The notes under the pieces: generated by a model
What the model was told of the DNA's origin: nothing
The model's input: the letters and a program-made list of their open reading frames with translations, nothing else
The model's database searches: none
Origin: an uncultured Acetatifactor sp.
Lineage (GTDB): Bacteria > Bacillota > Clostridia > Lachnospirales > Lachnospiraceae
Length of the DNA stretch: 10,151 nucleotides
Direction of reading: 5' to 3'
Assembly: GCA_910577185.1 (NCBI GenBank)
Contig: CAJTLR010000098.1
Span: 1 to 10,151 of the forward strand
Position numbers and translations under genes: made by a program
Shown here: piece by piece, positions 1-6,056 of the stretch
How positions within the stretch are numbered: the stretch's first letter is position 1
Layout of the letters: every line of letters begins with the position of its first letter

Positions 1-21
1 GGATGCCGCGAGGGTCAAATA

Positions 22-92
22 CCAAAGTGTCCTTTGGACGCTTTCTGCTCTGCAGCATTGCAAGCTTGATACCTCGTTGCTTGCAGCGGGGT
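22..92. repeat. Intergenic hairpin-forming sequence downstream of argH
   Basis: The 172 bases before the argH stop hold no convincing gene. They contain CCAAAG (22-27) facing CTTTGG (32-37) across a TGTC loop. A second hairpin pairs ACCTCGTTG (71-79) with CAGCGGGGT (84-92) across CTTG, counting two G-T wobbles. An alternative stem, TGCAAGC (59-65) with GCTTGCA (79-85), competes with the second hairpin. Neither hairpin is followed on the minus strand by a real T-run, so a rho-independent terminator for argH is not convincing. The density of short palindromes suggests a structured intergenic repeat, but its copy number cannot be judged from one window. Confidence 0.4.
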
Positions 93-172
93 CTTTGATT
101 TGTATCATAATGTTGAGTCCGTAAGATATTCTGGCTCCAACACCATACCGCCGGAAAATGTTTCTTCAGGCT

Positions 173-1555
173 TCAAATGGATTCTTCCAGAAATGACTTG
201 TATTTTTCAATCACATCCTTCATGGCATCCGCCCCCGGCGCACCGATGGTAAGCCTCTTTTCCACGCAGGTTTTCAGGGAAACCGCCTCATAAATATCTT
301 CCTCAAACCTATCACTGATTTCCTTCAGTTCCTCCAGCGCCAGGTTCTCAATGGATGTTTTCTTTTCCACGCAATAGAGTACAAGTCTGCCGATAATGCC
401 ATGTGCGTCCCGGAACGGTACACCCTTTCCTACCAGATAATCCGCCGCGTCGGTTGCATTCGTAAATCCGTTCATGGCACTGAGCGCCATATTCTCTTTT
501 TGGAATTTCATGGTGCGCAGCATTTCCGTAAACAAGACCAGGCAGTCCCGCACAGTATCCATGGCGTCAAAAGCAAGCTCCTTGTCCTCCTGCATGTCTT
601 TGTTATAGGCAAGCGGAATGCCTTTCATAGTAGTAAGCAGCGAAACAAGGGCTCCGTAGACACGCCCGGTCTTTCCCCTTACCAGTTCCGCAATGTCCGG
701 GTTCTTCTTCTGGGGCATAATACTGCTCCCTGTAGAATAGGCGTCATCGATCTCCACAAACTGGTATTCATTGGAATTCCAGATTATAATTTCCTCGGAA
801 AACCTGCTTAAATGCATCATCACCATGGACAGTGCCGAAAGGAATTCTATCAGATAATCCCTGTCCGAAACAGAGTCCATACTGTTCAGTGTGGGCCCTG
901 CAAAACCCAGCAGCTCTGCCGTATACTCCCGGTCCAGGGGATATGTGGTACCTGCAAGGGCCCCTGCCCCCAGGGGACAATAATTCATCCGTTCATAAAT
1001 ATCCCTCATGCGCTGTCTGTCCCGCCAAAACATTTCAAAATACGCGCCGAAATGATGGGCCAGGGTTATGGGCTGTGCCTTCTGAAGATGCGTAAATCCG
1101 GGCATGAAGGTATCCAGATTTTCTTCCATGGTGTTCAGTATGACGGACAGAAGTTCCTTCAACAGGAAATCTGTTTCTTCCACTCTCTCCCGGGTATACA
1201 TCCGCATATCCAGTGCAACCTGGTCATTGCGGCTTCTCCCCGTGTGCAGTTTCTTGCCGGTGTCACCGATGCGGCTGATCAGATGCATTTCCACAAAGCT
1301 GTGGATATCCTCGCAGGTATCATCTATCTCCAGCCGTCCCTCATCCACATCCTCCCGAATACTGTCCAGCCCTCCCAGAATCCTCTCCTTCTCCTGGTCC
1401 GAGAGTATCCCCTGCTTCGCCAGCATGGTAACATGAGCCACACTGCCCCTGACGTCCTGATGAAATAAACGCTTATCAAAACGGATTGACGCATTGAACT
1501 CATAAGCTTTCCGGTCTGTCTCTCCCTGAAAACGTCCTCCCCACAGCTGTGCCAT
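173..1555 (-). CDS. argH: Argininosuccinate lyase
   Basis: This cytoplasmic enzyme cleaves L-argininosuccinate to L-arginine and fumarate, the last step of arginine biosynthesis. The 460-residue product has the usual length for the aspartase/fumarase superfamily, whose members act as homotetramers. Visible motifs are HTGRSRND (residues 104-111), THLQKAQP (155-162) and the superfamily signature GSSIMPQKKNPD (276-287), which carries the mobile-loop catalytic serine (S278). The start is set by AGGAGG at 1563-1568, seven bases before ATG at 1555. An ATG at 1561 lies only one base from that site, and the reading frame open further upstream has no family-like sequence. The gene stands alone, divergent from the ABC transporter genes, and argG is not in the window. 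Nothing suggests damage or transfer. Confidence 0.97.
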   Translation of the reverse strand: MAQLWGGRFQGETDRKAYEFNASIRFDKRLFHQDVRGSVAHVTMLAKQGILSDQEKERILGGLDSIREDVDEGRLEIDDTCEDIHSFVEMHLISRIGDTGKKLHTGRSRNDQVALDMRMYTRERVEETDFLLKELLSVILNTMEENLDTFMPGFTHLQKAQPITLAHHFGAYFEMFWRDRQRMRDIYERMNYCPLGAGALAGTTYPLDREYTAELLGFAGPTLNSMDSVSDRDYLIEFLSALSMVMMHLSRFSEEIIIWNSNEYQFVEIDDAYSTGSSIMPQKKNPDIAELVRGKTGRVYGALVSLLTTMKGIPLAYNKDMQEDKELAFDAMDTVRDCLVLFTEMLRTMKFQKENMALSAMNGFTNATDAADYLVGKGVPFRDAHGIIGRLVLYCVEKKTSIENLALEELKEISDRFEEDIYEAVSLKTCVEKRLTIGAPGADAMKDVIEKYKSFLEESI

Positions 1556-1613
1556 GCCCATCCCTCCTATTTTTTCCACTGTATCTGTTATACGCTTCCA
1601 TGATTTCTTATTG

Positions 1614-1642
1614 ATATTATCACAAAAAAATTCCGGGCGCAA
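1614..1642 (-). promoter_or_regulatory. argH: Possible argH promoter
   Basis: Read on the minus strand, TTGCGC (1642-1637) is followed after 17 bases by TAATAT (1619-1614), or after 15 bases by GATAAT (1621-1616), which is preceded by TGT. Both hexamers depart from consensus. The position, about 50 bases upstream of the argH ribosome binding site and in the divergent intergenic region, fits a promoter. I could not identify an arginine-repressor operator. Confidence 0.35.
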
Positions 1643-1814
1643 GTAAAAGGCTTTTTCCTTCCGCAAAATTGCATGTAAATACATTCCGCTGGCACAATGC
1701 AATTGCCGGCTTTACCGTGCCGGATGCCTGAACCGCCGCGCAAAATTATTCTTCCAGGGCTGAACTCCTTTCCCTTTTCCTTCATACATTAATATAAAAA
1801 GAAAAGGATAGAAG

Positions 1815-1838
1815 TCCGGGAAAAGCCGGGCTTTCGGA
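1815..1838 (+). promoter_or_regulatory. Leader hairpin before the ABC transporter genes
   Basis: TCCG (1815-1818) pairs with CGGA (1835-1838), and AAAG (1822-1825) can pair with CTTT (1831-1834) around a CCGGG loop, leaving a three-base GGA bulge. The hairpin ends eight bases before the ATG at 1847, where no good Shine-Dalgarno sequence is visible (only a weak GGA). It could influence initiation of the ATPase gene. It does not match a riboswitch class that I recognise, and no T-run follows it. Confidence 0.3.
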
Positions 1839-1846
1839 TAGCACAG

Positions 1847-2623
1847 ATGCAAAAAATCCTGGAATTAAAAAATATCGGCTATTCCTACCACAGCCTGCAC
1901 GGGGAAACAAAAGCCCTTGACAATATATCCTTTGGTGTTCATGAGGGGGAATTCATTGCCATTGTCGGTCCTAGCGGCTGCGGCAAATCCACCCTCCTTT
2001 CCATAATAGCGGGTCTCCTTACACCAGAGGAAGGAACCATTGCGGTAAACAATCCTGACGGTTCATTACACTATCCCAAAATAGGTTACATGCTTCAGCG
2101 GGATCATCTATTTGAATGGCGTACCGTTTACCGCAATGTGACCCTGGGTCTGGAGCTAAACCATGCCATGACAAAGGAGCATTTGGAGACCGTGGAACGT
2201 CTTCTGACAGATTACGGACTTGACAAATTCCGTGACAAGCGCCCCAGCGAACTGTCAGGCGGCATGAAACAACGTGCTGCCCTGATACGCACCCTGGCCC
2301 TGGAACCCCAGCTGCTTTTGCTGGATGAACCGTTCAGCGCCCTGGATTACCAGACCAGACTTTTCGTGTCCGCAGATATCTGCCGCCTGATCCGGGCTGC
2401 CGGGAAAACGATGATCATTATCACACATGACCTGTCGGAAGCCATCAGCCTGGCCGACAGAATCATCGTTCTGTCAGGCCGTCCCGCCATAGTAAAAAAT
2501 GAAGTGAATGTCAGGCTTACACTTGCGGATGACTCGCCTCTGGCTGCCAGAAATGCTCCTGAATTCCAACAGTATTTTAATATGCTATGGGAGGATCTGA
2601 CACATGAAAATGAAACAAAATAA
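1847..2623 (+). CDS. ABC transporter ATP-binding protein, SsuB/TauB (nitrate/sulfonate/taurine) type
   Basis: This is the cytoplasmic ATPase subunit of an importer, 258 residues, the normal size. It has a Walker A GPSGCGKST (41-49), a Q-loop Gln near 84, the signature LSGGM (136-140), Walker B LLLLDEP (156-162), a D-loop SALD (164-167) and a switch histidine in ITHD (H194). The segment around 80-103 (YMLQRDHLFEWRT at its start) matches my memory of the Firmicute SsuB-like branch. It overlaps the permease gene by 20 bases, so the two are surely co-transcribed and probably translationally coupled. Family members import sulfonates, taurine, nitrate or thiamine precursors, and the substrate cannot be assigned here. 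The ATG at 1847 gives the expected N-terminus, although its ribosome binding site is weak. Confidence 0.92.
   Translation: MQKILELKNIGYSYHSLHGETKALDNISFGVHEGEFIAIVGPSGCGKSTLLSIIAGLLTPEEGTIAVNNPDGSLHYPKIGYMLQRDHLFEWRTVYRNVTLGLELNHAMTKEHLETVERLLTDYGLDKFRDKRPSELSGGMKQRAALIRTLALEPQLLLLDEPFSALDYQTRLFVSADICRLIRAAGKTMIIITHDLSEAISLADRIIVLSGRPAIVKNEVNVRLTLADDSPLAARNAPEFQQYFNMLWEDLTHENETK
2589..2594 (+). promoter_or_regulatory. Ribosome binding site of the permease gene
   Basis: GGGAGG lies nine bases before the ATG at 2604, inside the 3' end of the ATPase gene. It fixes the permease start and creates the 20-base gene overlap. Confidence 0.75.
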
Positions 2624-3443
2624 ATTATGCAGACAGAAAAATTGCAGCGAACTGACCGCACAGGAAAAATTTGTCAGAGAACACAAGAAACATCATCATG
2701 AAATCGCATCCTGGAGGACGGTGATATTTGTCCTTTTTTTCATTCTGTGGGAAATCAGTGCGGATTTGAAGTGGATAGACAGTTTCTTTTTTGCCAGCCC
2801 CAGCCGCGTAATCCGCTGTTTTGCAGATCAGCTGCAGCATAATTCCCTGCTGGCCCATATCGGAGTGACGCTTTTTGAGACACTTTTCAGTTTTCTGCTG
2901 GTGCTGCTGTTCAGCCTTCTGATGGCCACGCTGCTGTGGTACTCGGCAAAACTATCCGAAATACTGGAACCTTATCTGGTAGTGTTAAACAGTCTGCCCA
3001 AATCCGCCCTGGCACCACTTTTTATTGTGTGGCTGGGCACCGGAACCCGAACCATTATCGTCGCCGGCATGTCCGTCGCCGTATTCGGTTCCATTATAAG
3101 CTTTTACACGGGATTCCAGCAAGTTGACGCGGAGAAAATTACCCTGATCTACACCCTGGGAGGCCGCAGGAAAGATGCCTTTTTCAAAGTAGTGCTCCCC
3201 GGTTCCATTCCTATCCTGCTCAGTACCGCCAAAGTGAACATCGGGCTGGCACTGGTGGGTGTCATCATCGGGGAATTTCTGGCTGCAAGACGGGGACTTG
3301 GGTATCTGATCATATACGGTTCCCAGGTGTTCCAGCTGGATATGGTAATCACCAGCATTATTGTACTGTGTGTCATCGCCCTGGGATTTTACAAGTCCAT
3401 TCAGATTATTGAACATCAGATAAAAATTCGGTTTAAAATGTGA
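2604..3443 (+). CDS. ABC transporter permease, SsuC/TauC type
   Basis: This is the membrane subunit partnering the ATPase encoded just upstream, 279 residues. After a polar N-terminal segment of about 37 residues, which includes a lysine-histidine cluster (KKHHHE, 28-33), hydrophobic segments lie near 38-54, 84-113, 120-146, 149-170, 206-224 and 246-266. This fits the six-helix topology of the binding-protein-dependent permease fold. The coupling (EAA) loop is visible at about 178-205, with TLGGRRKDAFFKVVLP, the conserved Gly and a closing LP. The family needs an extracytoplasmic binding protein, yet none follows: the next gene is convergent and unrelated. The substrate is therefore undetermined. 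Alternatives within the family are sulfonate/taurine, nitrate/cyanate or thiamine-precursor importers. Confidence 0.9.
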   Translation: MKMKQNKLCRQKNCSELTAQEKFVREHKKHHHEIASWRTVIFVLFFILWEISADLKWIDSFFFASPSRVIRCFADQLQHNSLLAHIGVTLFETLFSFLLVLLFSLLMATLLWYSAKLSEILEPYLVVLNSLPKSALAPLFIVWLGTGTRTIIVAGMSVAVFGSIISFYTGFQQVDAEKITLIYTLGGRRKDAFFKVVLPGSIPILLSTAKVNIGLALVGVIIGEFLAARRGLGYLIIYGSQVFQLDMVITSIIVLCVIALGFYKSIQIIEHQIKIRFKM

Positions 3444-3480
3444 TTTCAAGCGGTGAACCATTGCCGTTAATGTCTTATGG

Positions 3481-3557
3481 CCAGGGCTGGGGAATCTCCT
3501 TATCCCCGGCTGTGCCGGGCACTCGTCAGTTACACTGAATATTTCCTCCGAGTGCCC
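3481..3557. repeat. Cluster of nested inverted repeats between convergent genes
   Basis: The 135-base gap between the permease and the heptad-repeat gene is dense in palindromes: CCAG/CTGG (3481-3490), GGGGA (3489-3493) with TCCCC (3503-3507), CCCGGC-TGT-GCCGGG (3505-3519), and a perfect 9-bp pair GGGCACTCG (3517-3525) with CGAGTGCCC (3549-3557). The loop of the last pair itself contains TCAGT-TAC-ACTGA (3526-3538). Some stems share bases, so they are mutually exclusive. No T-run follows in either direction, so this is not a classical intrinsic terminator. The location between convergent genes still permits a termination or mRNA-stabilising role, and a dispersed palindromic repeat is the other option. 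Confidence 0.55.
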
Positions 3558-3578
3558 ACACACAAGATCCCGAATGCA

Positions 3579-4694
3579 TTATACCAGACACCGCAGCTTG
3601 TCGTTGTGGTTTACCAGCACGGTCTTTATGACCTCGATATCTGCCTGCATTGCCTCAATTTGCCCGATACCGCTCTTATACCTTTCATATGTAGATAAAT
3701 AACATGATTCTATATTCTGCAGACGCGGCAGAATATCATTTTCATGCTGCAGTTTCAAAATCCGGATGCTGTCACATACCGACAGATATCCTATTTCTAT
3801 TCTGTGCAGACGCGGCAGGATATCTTTCTTGAGTGAAGTCATTTCTTCCTTGAGCGAAGTCACTTCTCCTTTAATCGAAGACATCTCTTCCTTCACCGAA
3901 GTCATTTCTTCCTTGAGTGAAGTCACTTCTCCCTTCAGCGAAGACACGTCTTCCTTCACTGATGTCATTTCTTCCTTCAGCGAAGTCATCTCTCCCTTCA
4001 TTGAAGTCATTTCTTCCTTCAGCGAAGTCACGTCTTCCTTCACTGAAGCCATTTCTTCCTTCAGCGAAGTCACTTCTCCCTTCAGCGAAGACACGTCTTC
4101 CTTCACTGATGTCATTTCTTCCTTCAGCGAAGACACGTCTTCCTTCACTGATGTCATTTCTTCCTTCAGCGAAGTCATCTCTTCCTTCAGCGAAGTCATC
4201 TCTTCCTTCAGCGAAGTCATCTCTTCCTTCAGCGAAGTTACTTCTCCCTTCAGCGAAGTCATTTCTTCCTTCAGCGAAGACACGTCTTTCTTCACTAATG
4301 TCATTTCTTCCTTCAGCGAAGTCATCTCTTCCTTCAGCGAAGTTACTTCTCCCTTCAGCGAAGTCATTTCTTCCTTCAGCGAAGACACGTCTCCCTTTAT
4401 CGAAGTCATTTCTTCCTTCAGCGAAGTCATCTCTCCCTTCAGCGAAGTCATCTCTCCCTTCATTGAAGTCATTTCTTCCTTCAGCGAAGTCACTTCTCCC
4501 TTCATTGAAGTCATTTCTTCCTTCAGCGAAGACACGTCTTCCTTCACTGATGTTATTTCTTCCTTGAGCGAAGTCACTTCTTTTTTTACCGAAGATACTT
4601 CTTCCTCCATGGAACAGACACTGTCTATCAGCGGCTGCAGTTTATTATCCAGCATCTGGAAAATTGCCAATAAATCTTCCTTTGTCAACACCAT
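3579..4694 (-). CDS. Heptad-repeat coiled-coil protein, function unknown
   Basis: This 371-residue protein has no function I can name. Residues 1-27 form a short non-repeated head (start MVLTKEDLLAIFQMLDNK). Residues 28-293 are 38 consecutive heptads without a break, with the common unit SLKEEMT and variants such as SVKEDVS, SLKGEVT and SMKGEMT. Taking Met/Val/Ile as position a and Leu/Val/Met/Ile as d, every heptad has a hydrophobic core, with Lys at e and Glu/Asp at g, an ideal long parallel coiled coil. The tail (294-371) carries a motif, DILPRLxxIExxYLS, present at 291 and again at 320. There is no signal peptide or membrane segment, so it is probably cytoplasmic. AGGAGG (4703-4708) lies eight bases before the ATG. 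The tail resembles Lachnospiraceae hypothetical proteins from memory only. Structural, scaffold or toxin/phage-associated roles are all unproven. Confidence 0.85.
   Translation of the reverse strand: MVLTKEDLLAIFQMLDNKLQPLIDSVCSMEEEVSSVKKEVTSLKEEITSVKEDVSSLKEEMTSMKGEVTSLKEEMTSMKGEMTSLKGEMTSLKEEMTSIKGDVSSLKEEMTSLKGEVTSLKEEMTSLKEEMTLVKKDVSSLKEEMTSLKGEVTSLKEEMTSLKEEMTSLKEEMTSLKEEMTSVKEDVSSLKEEMTSVKEDVSSLKGEVTSLKEEMASVKEDVTSLKEEMTSMKGEMTSLKEEMTSVKEDVSSLKGEVTSLKEEMTSVKEEMSSIKGEVTSLKEEMTSLKKDILPRLHRIEIGYLSVCDSIRILKLQHENDILPRLQNIESCYLSTYERYKSGIGQIEAMQADIEVIKTVLVNHNDKLRCLV
3816..4613 (-). repeat. Tandem 21-bp repeat array encoding the heptads
   Basis: About 38 tandem 21-bp units lie within the coiled-coil gene. 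The coding-strand consensus is close to TCGCTGAAGGAAGAAATGAC plus one base. The three units at 4171-4191, 4192-4212 and 4213-4233 are identical. Longer blocks are also duplicated. A 75-base block at 4213-4287 recurs at 4318-4392, an offset of five units. A 67-base block at 3919-3985 recurs at 4066-4132, an offset of seven units. All offsets are multiples of 21, so the reading frame and the heptad register are preserved. Confidence 0.95.
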
Positions 4695-4888
4695 AATGTT
4701 ATCCTCCTGATTCCTTTTATTTGAAATGTTGAGAAGAATTCTCTCCTGAAATCTGAAACTTTTCACAAATATACCCTTGATATTTTCAGATAAAACGCTG
4801 TGCATAAAGAATGCTTTACTGTGAATACAGCATCTTGCAGACAATGGAGCCGCTTTAACGGCTGATTTCCTTACGTGCCCCTGCGCAT

Positions 4889-4918
4889 AAAAAGCCGCAA
4901 GTCCATTCGGACAGCGGC
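4889..4918 (-). terminator. Rho-independent terminator of the tRNA-Thr gene
   Basis: On the minus strand, GCCGC (4918-4914) and GTCC (4912-4909) pair with GGAC (4904-4901) and GCGGC (4898-4894) around a GAAT loop with a small internal bulge. Five T residues follow (4893-4889). It lies 13 bases beyond the tRNA 3' end, so it ends the tRNA transcript and separates it from the coiled-coil gene. Confidence 0.85.
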
Positions 4919-4931
4919 CTCTTTCGTAAAA

Positions 4932-5004
4932 AGCTTCTGACGGGACTCGAACCCGTGATCTATTGATTACGAATCAATCGCTCTACCAACTGAGCCACAG
5001 AAGC
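4932..5004 (-). tRNA. tRNA-Thr, anticodon CGU
   Basis: The minus strand folds into a complete cloverleaf of 73 bases. The acceptor stem pairs GCTTCTG (5004-4998) with CAGAAGC (4939-4933). The D arm is GCTC-AGTTGGTA-GAGC, and the anticodon arm is ATTGA-TTCGTAA-TCAAT with CGT at 4971-4969. The T arm is ACGGG-TTCGAGT-CCCGT. The anticodon reads the threonine codon ACG. The discriminator base is T (4932) and the CCA end is not encoded, so it must be added after transcription. The gene stands alone between a promoter and a terminator and is not part of a tRNA cluster. Confidence 0.96.
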
Positions 5005-5026
5005 AAACCCGGTACAACTAGATCTT

Positions 5027-5054
5027 ATTATACAAGATTTTCATTTTTTTTCAA
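5027..5054 (-). promoter_or_regulatory. Promoter of the tRNA-Thr gene
   Basis: On the minus strand, TTGAAA (5054-5049) is followed after 16 bases by a perfect TATAAT (5032-5027). Transcription would begin near 5020, about 15 bases before the mature tRNA 5' end. A-runs of six to seven bases at 5064-5059, 5073-5067 and 5085-5079 lie directly upstream of the -35 box, resembling an UP element as found at strong stable-RNA promoters. Confidence 0.85.
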
Positions 5055-5094
5055 CCTCTTTTTTCATTTTTTTGAACATTTTTTTAAGTTCCAT

Positions 5095-5739
5095 TTATTG
5101 TTCGGCCAGGGCCTGCGCAGATGCCAGCTCTATGGTGACATTCCGTGCCTCCACCGCCGCGTTGAGAATCTGCACTTCCACCCCGGACGCCGTTCTCTTC
5201 AGTTCCCAGATATATTCATATTCCGCCTCATCCAGGTCAATTCTCCCCAGCAGTTCATCATCACTGTCATATACCTCATTCGCCACGGCATATACCACAC
5301 TGTCCAGAGAAAACGGAACTGCCCTGCCCTCTTCATCCACCGTCTCCCAGGTAAGGCAGTAACCCGTAAATTCCTTATCCCATTGTCCGGTTTCCATATT
5401 GTAGAAGCCATAATAAGATGCGGACGGGCTGATGTGTCCCTCCACAATCCAATAACCATCCACCTCCTGAATTCCCACAATGGCATTCACGGAAGTATTT
5501 CTGTCCGCGAGATCATACTCCCTGCCGTCCAGCACCACCCTGGTGCCCTTCACCGCCGGGGCCGGAGCTTCCACTTTCTCCTCCCATTCAGGCTGGGCCG
5601 TGCTTTCCTGTGACTGCACGCCCTTCGTATCCTCTCCTTCTGCCTTCCCGCACCCCGTCAGGCTCATGCCAGCGAGTATCTGCAGCACTGACACCAGCGC
5701 CACTCCCTTTATCATGGTGTATTTTACTCTTTTCTCCAA
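5095..5739 (-). CDS. Predicted secreted lipoprotein, function unknown
   Basis: The product is about 214 residues and I do not recognise its family. It begins with a lipoprotein signal peptide: basic residues (KR, K, K), a hydrophobic stretch at 13-25 and the lipobox LTGC with the lipidated cysteine at residue 30. A Ser/Thr/Gln/Glu/Pro-rich linker follows to about residue 62, then a mature domain of about 150 residues with alternating hydrophobic and acidic residues, likely beta-rich. It should sit on the outer face of the cytoplasmic membrane. The best start is TTG at 5739, eight bases after GGGAGG (5753-5748). The ATG at 5760 would place the ribosome binding site inside the gene, and the ATG at 5715 has no site and removes the basic N-region. 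It lies 104 bases after the DUF4250 gene and could be read from the same transcript. Confidence 0.75.
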   Translation of the reverse strand: MEKRVKYTMIKGVALVSVLQILAGMSLTGCGKAEGEDTKGVQSQESTAQPEWEEKVEAPAPAVKGTRVVLDGREYDLADRNTSVNAIVGIQEVDGYWIVEGHISPSASYYGFYNMETGQWDKEFTGYCLTWETVDEEGRAVPFSLDSVVYAVANEVYDSDDELLGRIDLDEAEYEYIWELKRTASGVEVQILNAAVEARNVTIELASAQALAEQ

Positions 5740-5747
5740 ATAACATA

Positions 5748-5753
5748 CCTCCC
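5748..5753 (-). promoter_or_regulatory. Ribosome binding site deciding a TTG start
   Basis: GGGAGG sits eight bases before TTG at 5739. It is the only good site near the lipoprotein gene, and it selects a TTG codon over the ATG codons at 5760 and 5715. Confidence 0.65.
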
Positions 5754-5843
5754 GAAACACACAGTTTTAGGCTGCGCCTTGCTTTCTTTTGCATTTATCC
5801 TGCCAATCATACACCATACATGCATCATTTCTGCCAACTTCAT

Positions 5844-6017
5844 TCATACAAACTGATTTTTTTCCCCGTCATAGTGATATCCTATGGAAGACAGTTTCTG
5901 CACAATTTCCTGCCGATCCGCGTCCAGTTCCTCACAAAGGACGTCCAGACTGCCGTAGAAATCCCTCAGTTTCATATTGACAAAGCTTAAAAGTATCATC
6001 GGGTCCTTTGGCAACAT
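5844..6017 (-). CDS. DUF4250 domain-containing protein
   Basis: This small protein of 57 residues begins MLPKDPMILLSFVNMKLRDF and ends KLSSIGYHYDGEKNQFV. From memory it matches the DUF4250 family over its whole length. These proteins are common in Clostridia and have no known function. The sequence predicts a hydrophobic N-terminal helix, an acidic helical middle with a hydrophobic repeat (residues 23-43), and a short GYHYD segment. There is no signal peptide, so it is probably cytoplasmic. The start is fixed by AGGAGG (6030-6025), seven bases before the ATG. It lies between the hairpin after the LCP gene and the lipoprotein gene. I found no clear promoter of its own in the 40 bases between that hairpin and its start. 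Confidence 0.88.
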   Translation of the reverse strand: MLPKDPMILLSFVNMKLRDFYGSLDVLCEELDADRQEIVQKLSSIGYHYDGEKNQFV

Positions 6018-6056
6018 TTCCCCACCTCCTGATTTATGCGTTTTTCCCACACCATA

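Noticed and set aside
812..1468. Plus-strand open frame opposite argH
   Set aside because: It lies wholly inside a gene with all argininosuccinate lyase motifs, and its translation is rich in His, Cys and Pro as expected from an antisense shadow.
1556..1702. N-terminal extension of argH by about 49 residues
   Set aside because: The extension has no ribosome binding site and no family similarity, and it overlaps the AGGAGG that serves the ATG at 1555.
1815..1838. Riboswitch before the ABC transporter (thiamine, guanidine or SAM)
   Set aside because: Only one small hairpin is present. None of the conserved core motifs of those classes was found in the 200 bases before the ATPase gene.
3505..3519. 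CCCGGC-TGT-GCCGGG as an intrinsic terminator for the transporter genes
   Set aside because: The stem is good, but the bases after it are ACTCGTCAGT on the plus strand and not a T-run, and the stem shares bases with a competing 9-bp stem.
3816..4613. Regular short repeats that could be mistaken for a CRISPR array
   Set aside because: The 21-bp units abut directly without unique spacers and keep a coding frame throughout. No cas genes are near.
3766..4710. Long open frame on the plus strand opposite the heptad-repeat gene, itself repetitive (SSFSEVI-like units), plus a second open plus-strand frame at 3917-4567
   Set aside because: Any stop-free 21-bp unit repeats its openness in other frames, so these are artefacts of the array. 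They lack a ribosome binding site and have no unique flanking domain, whereas the minus-strand frame has a strong site, an ideal coiled coil and structured ends.
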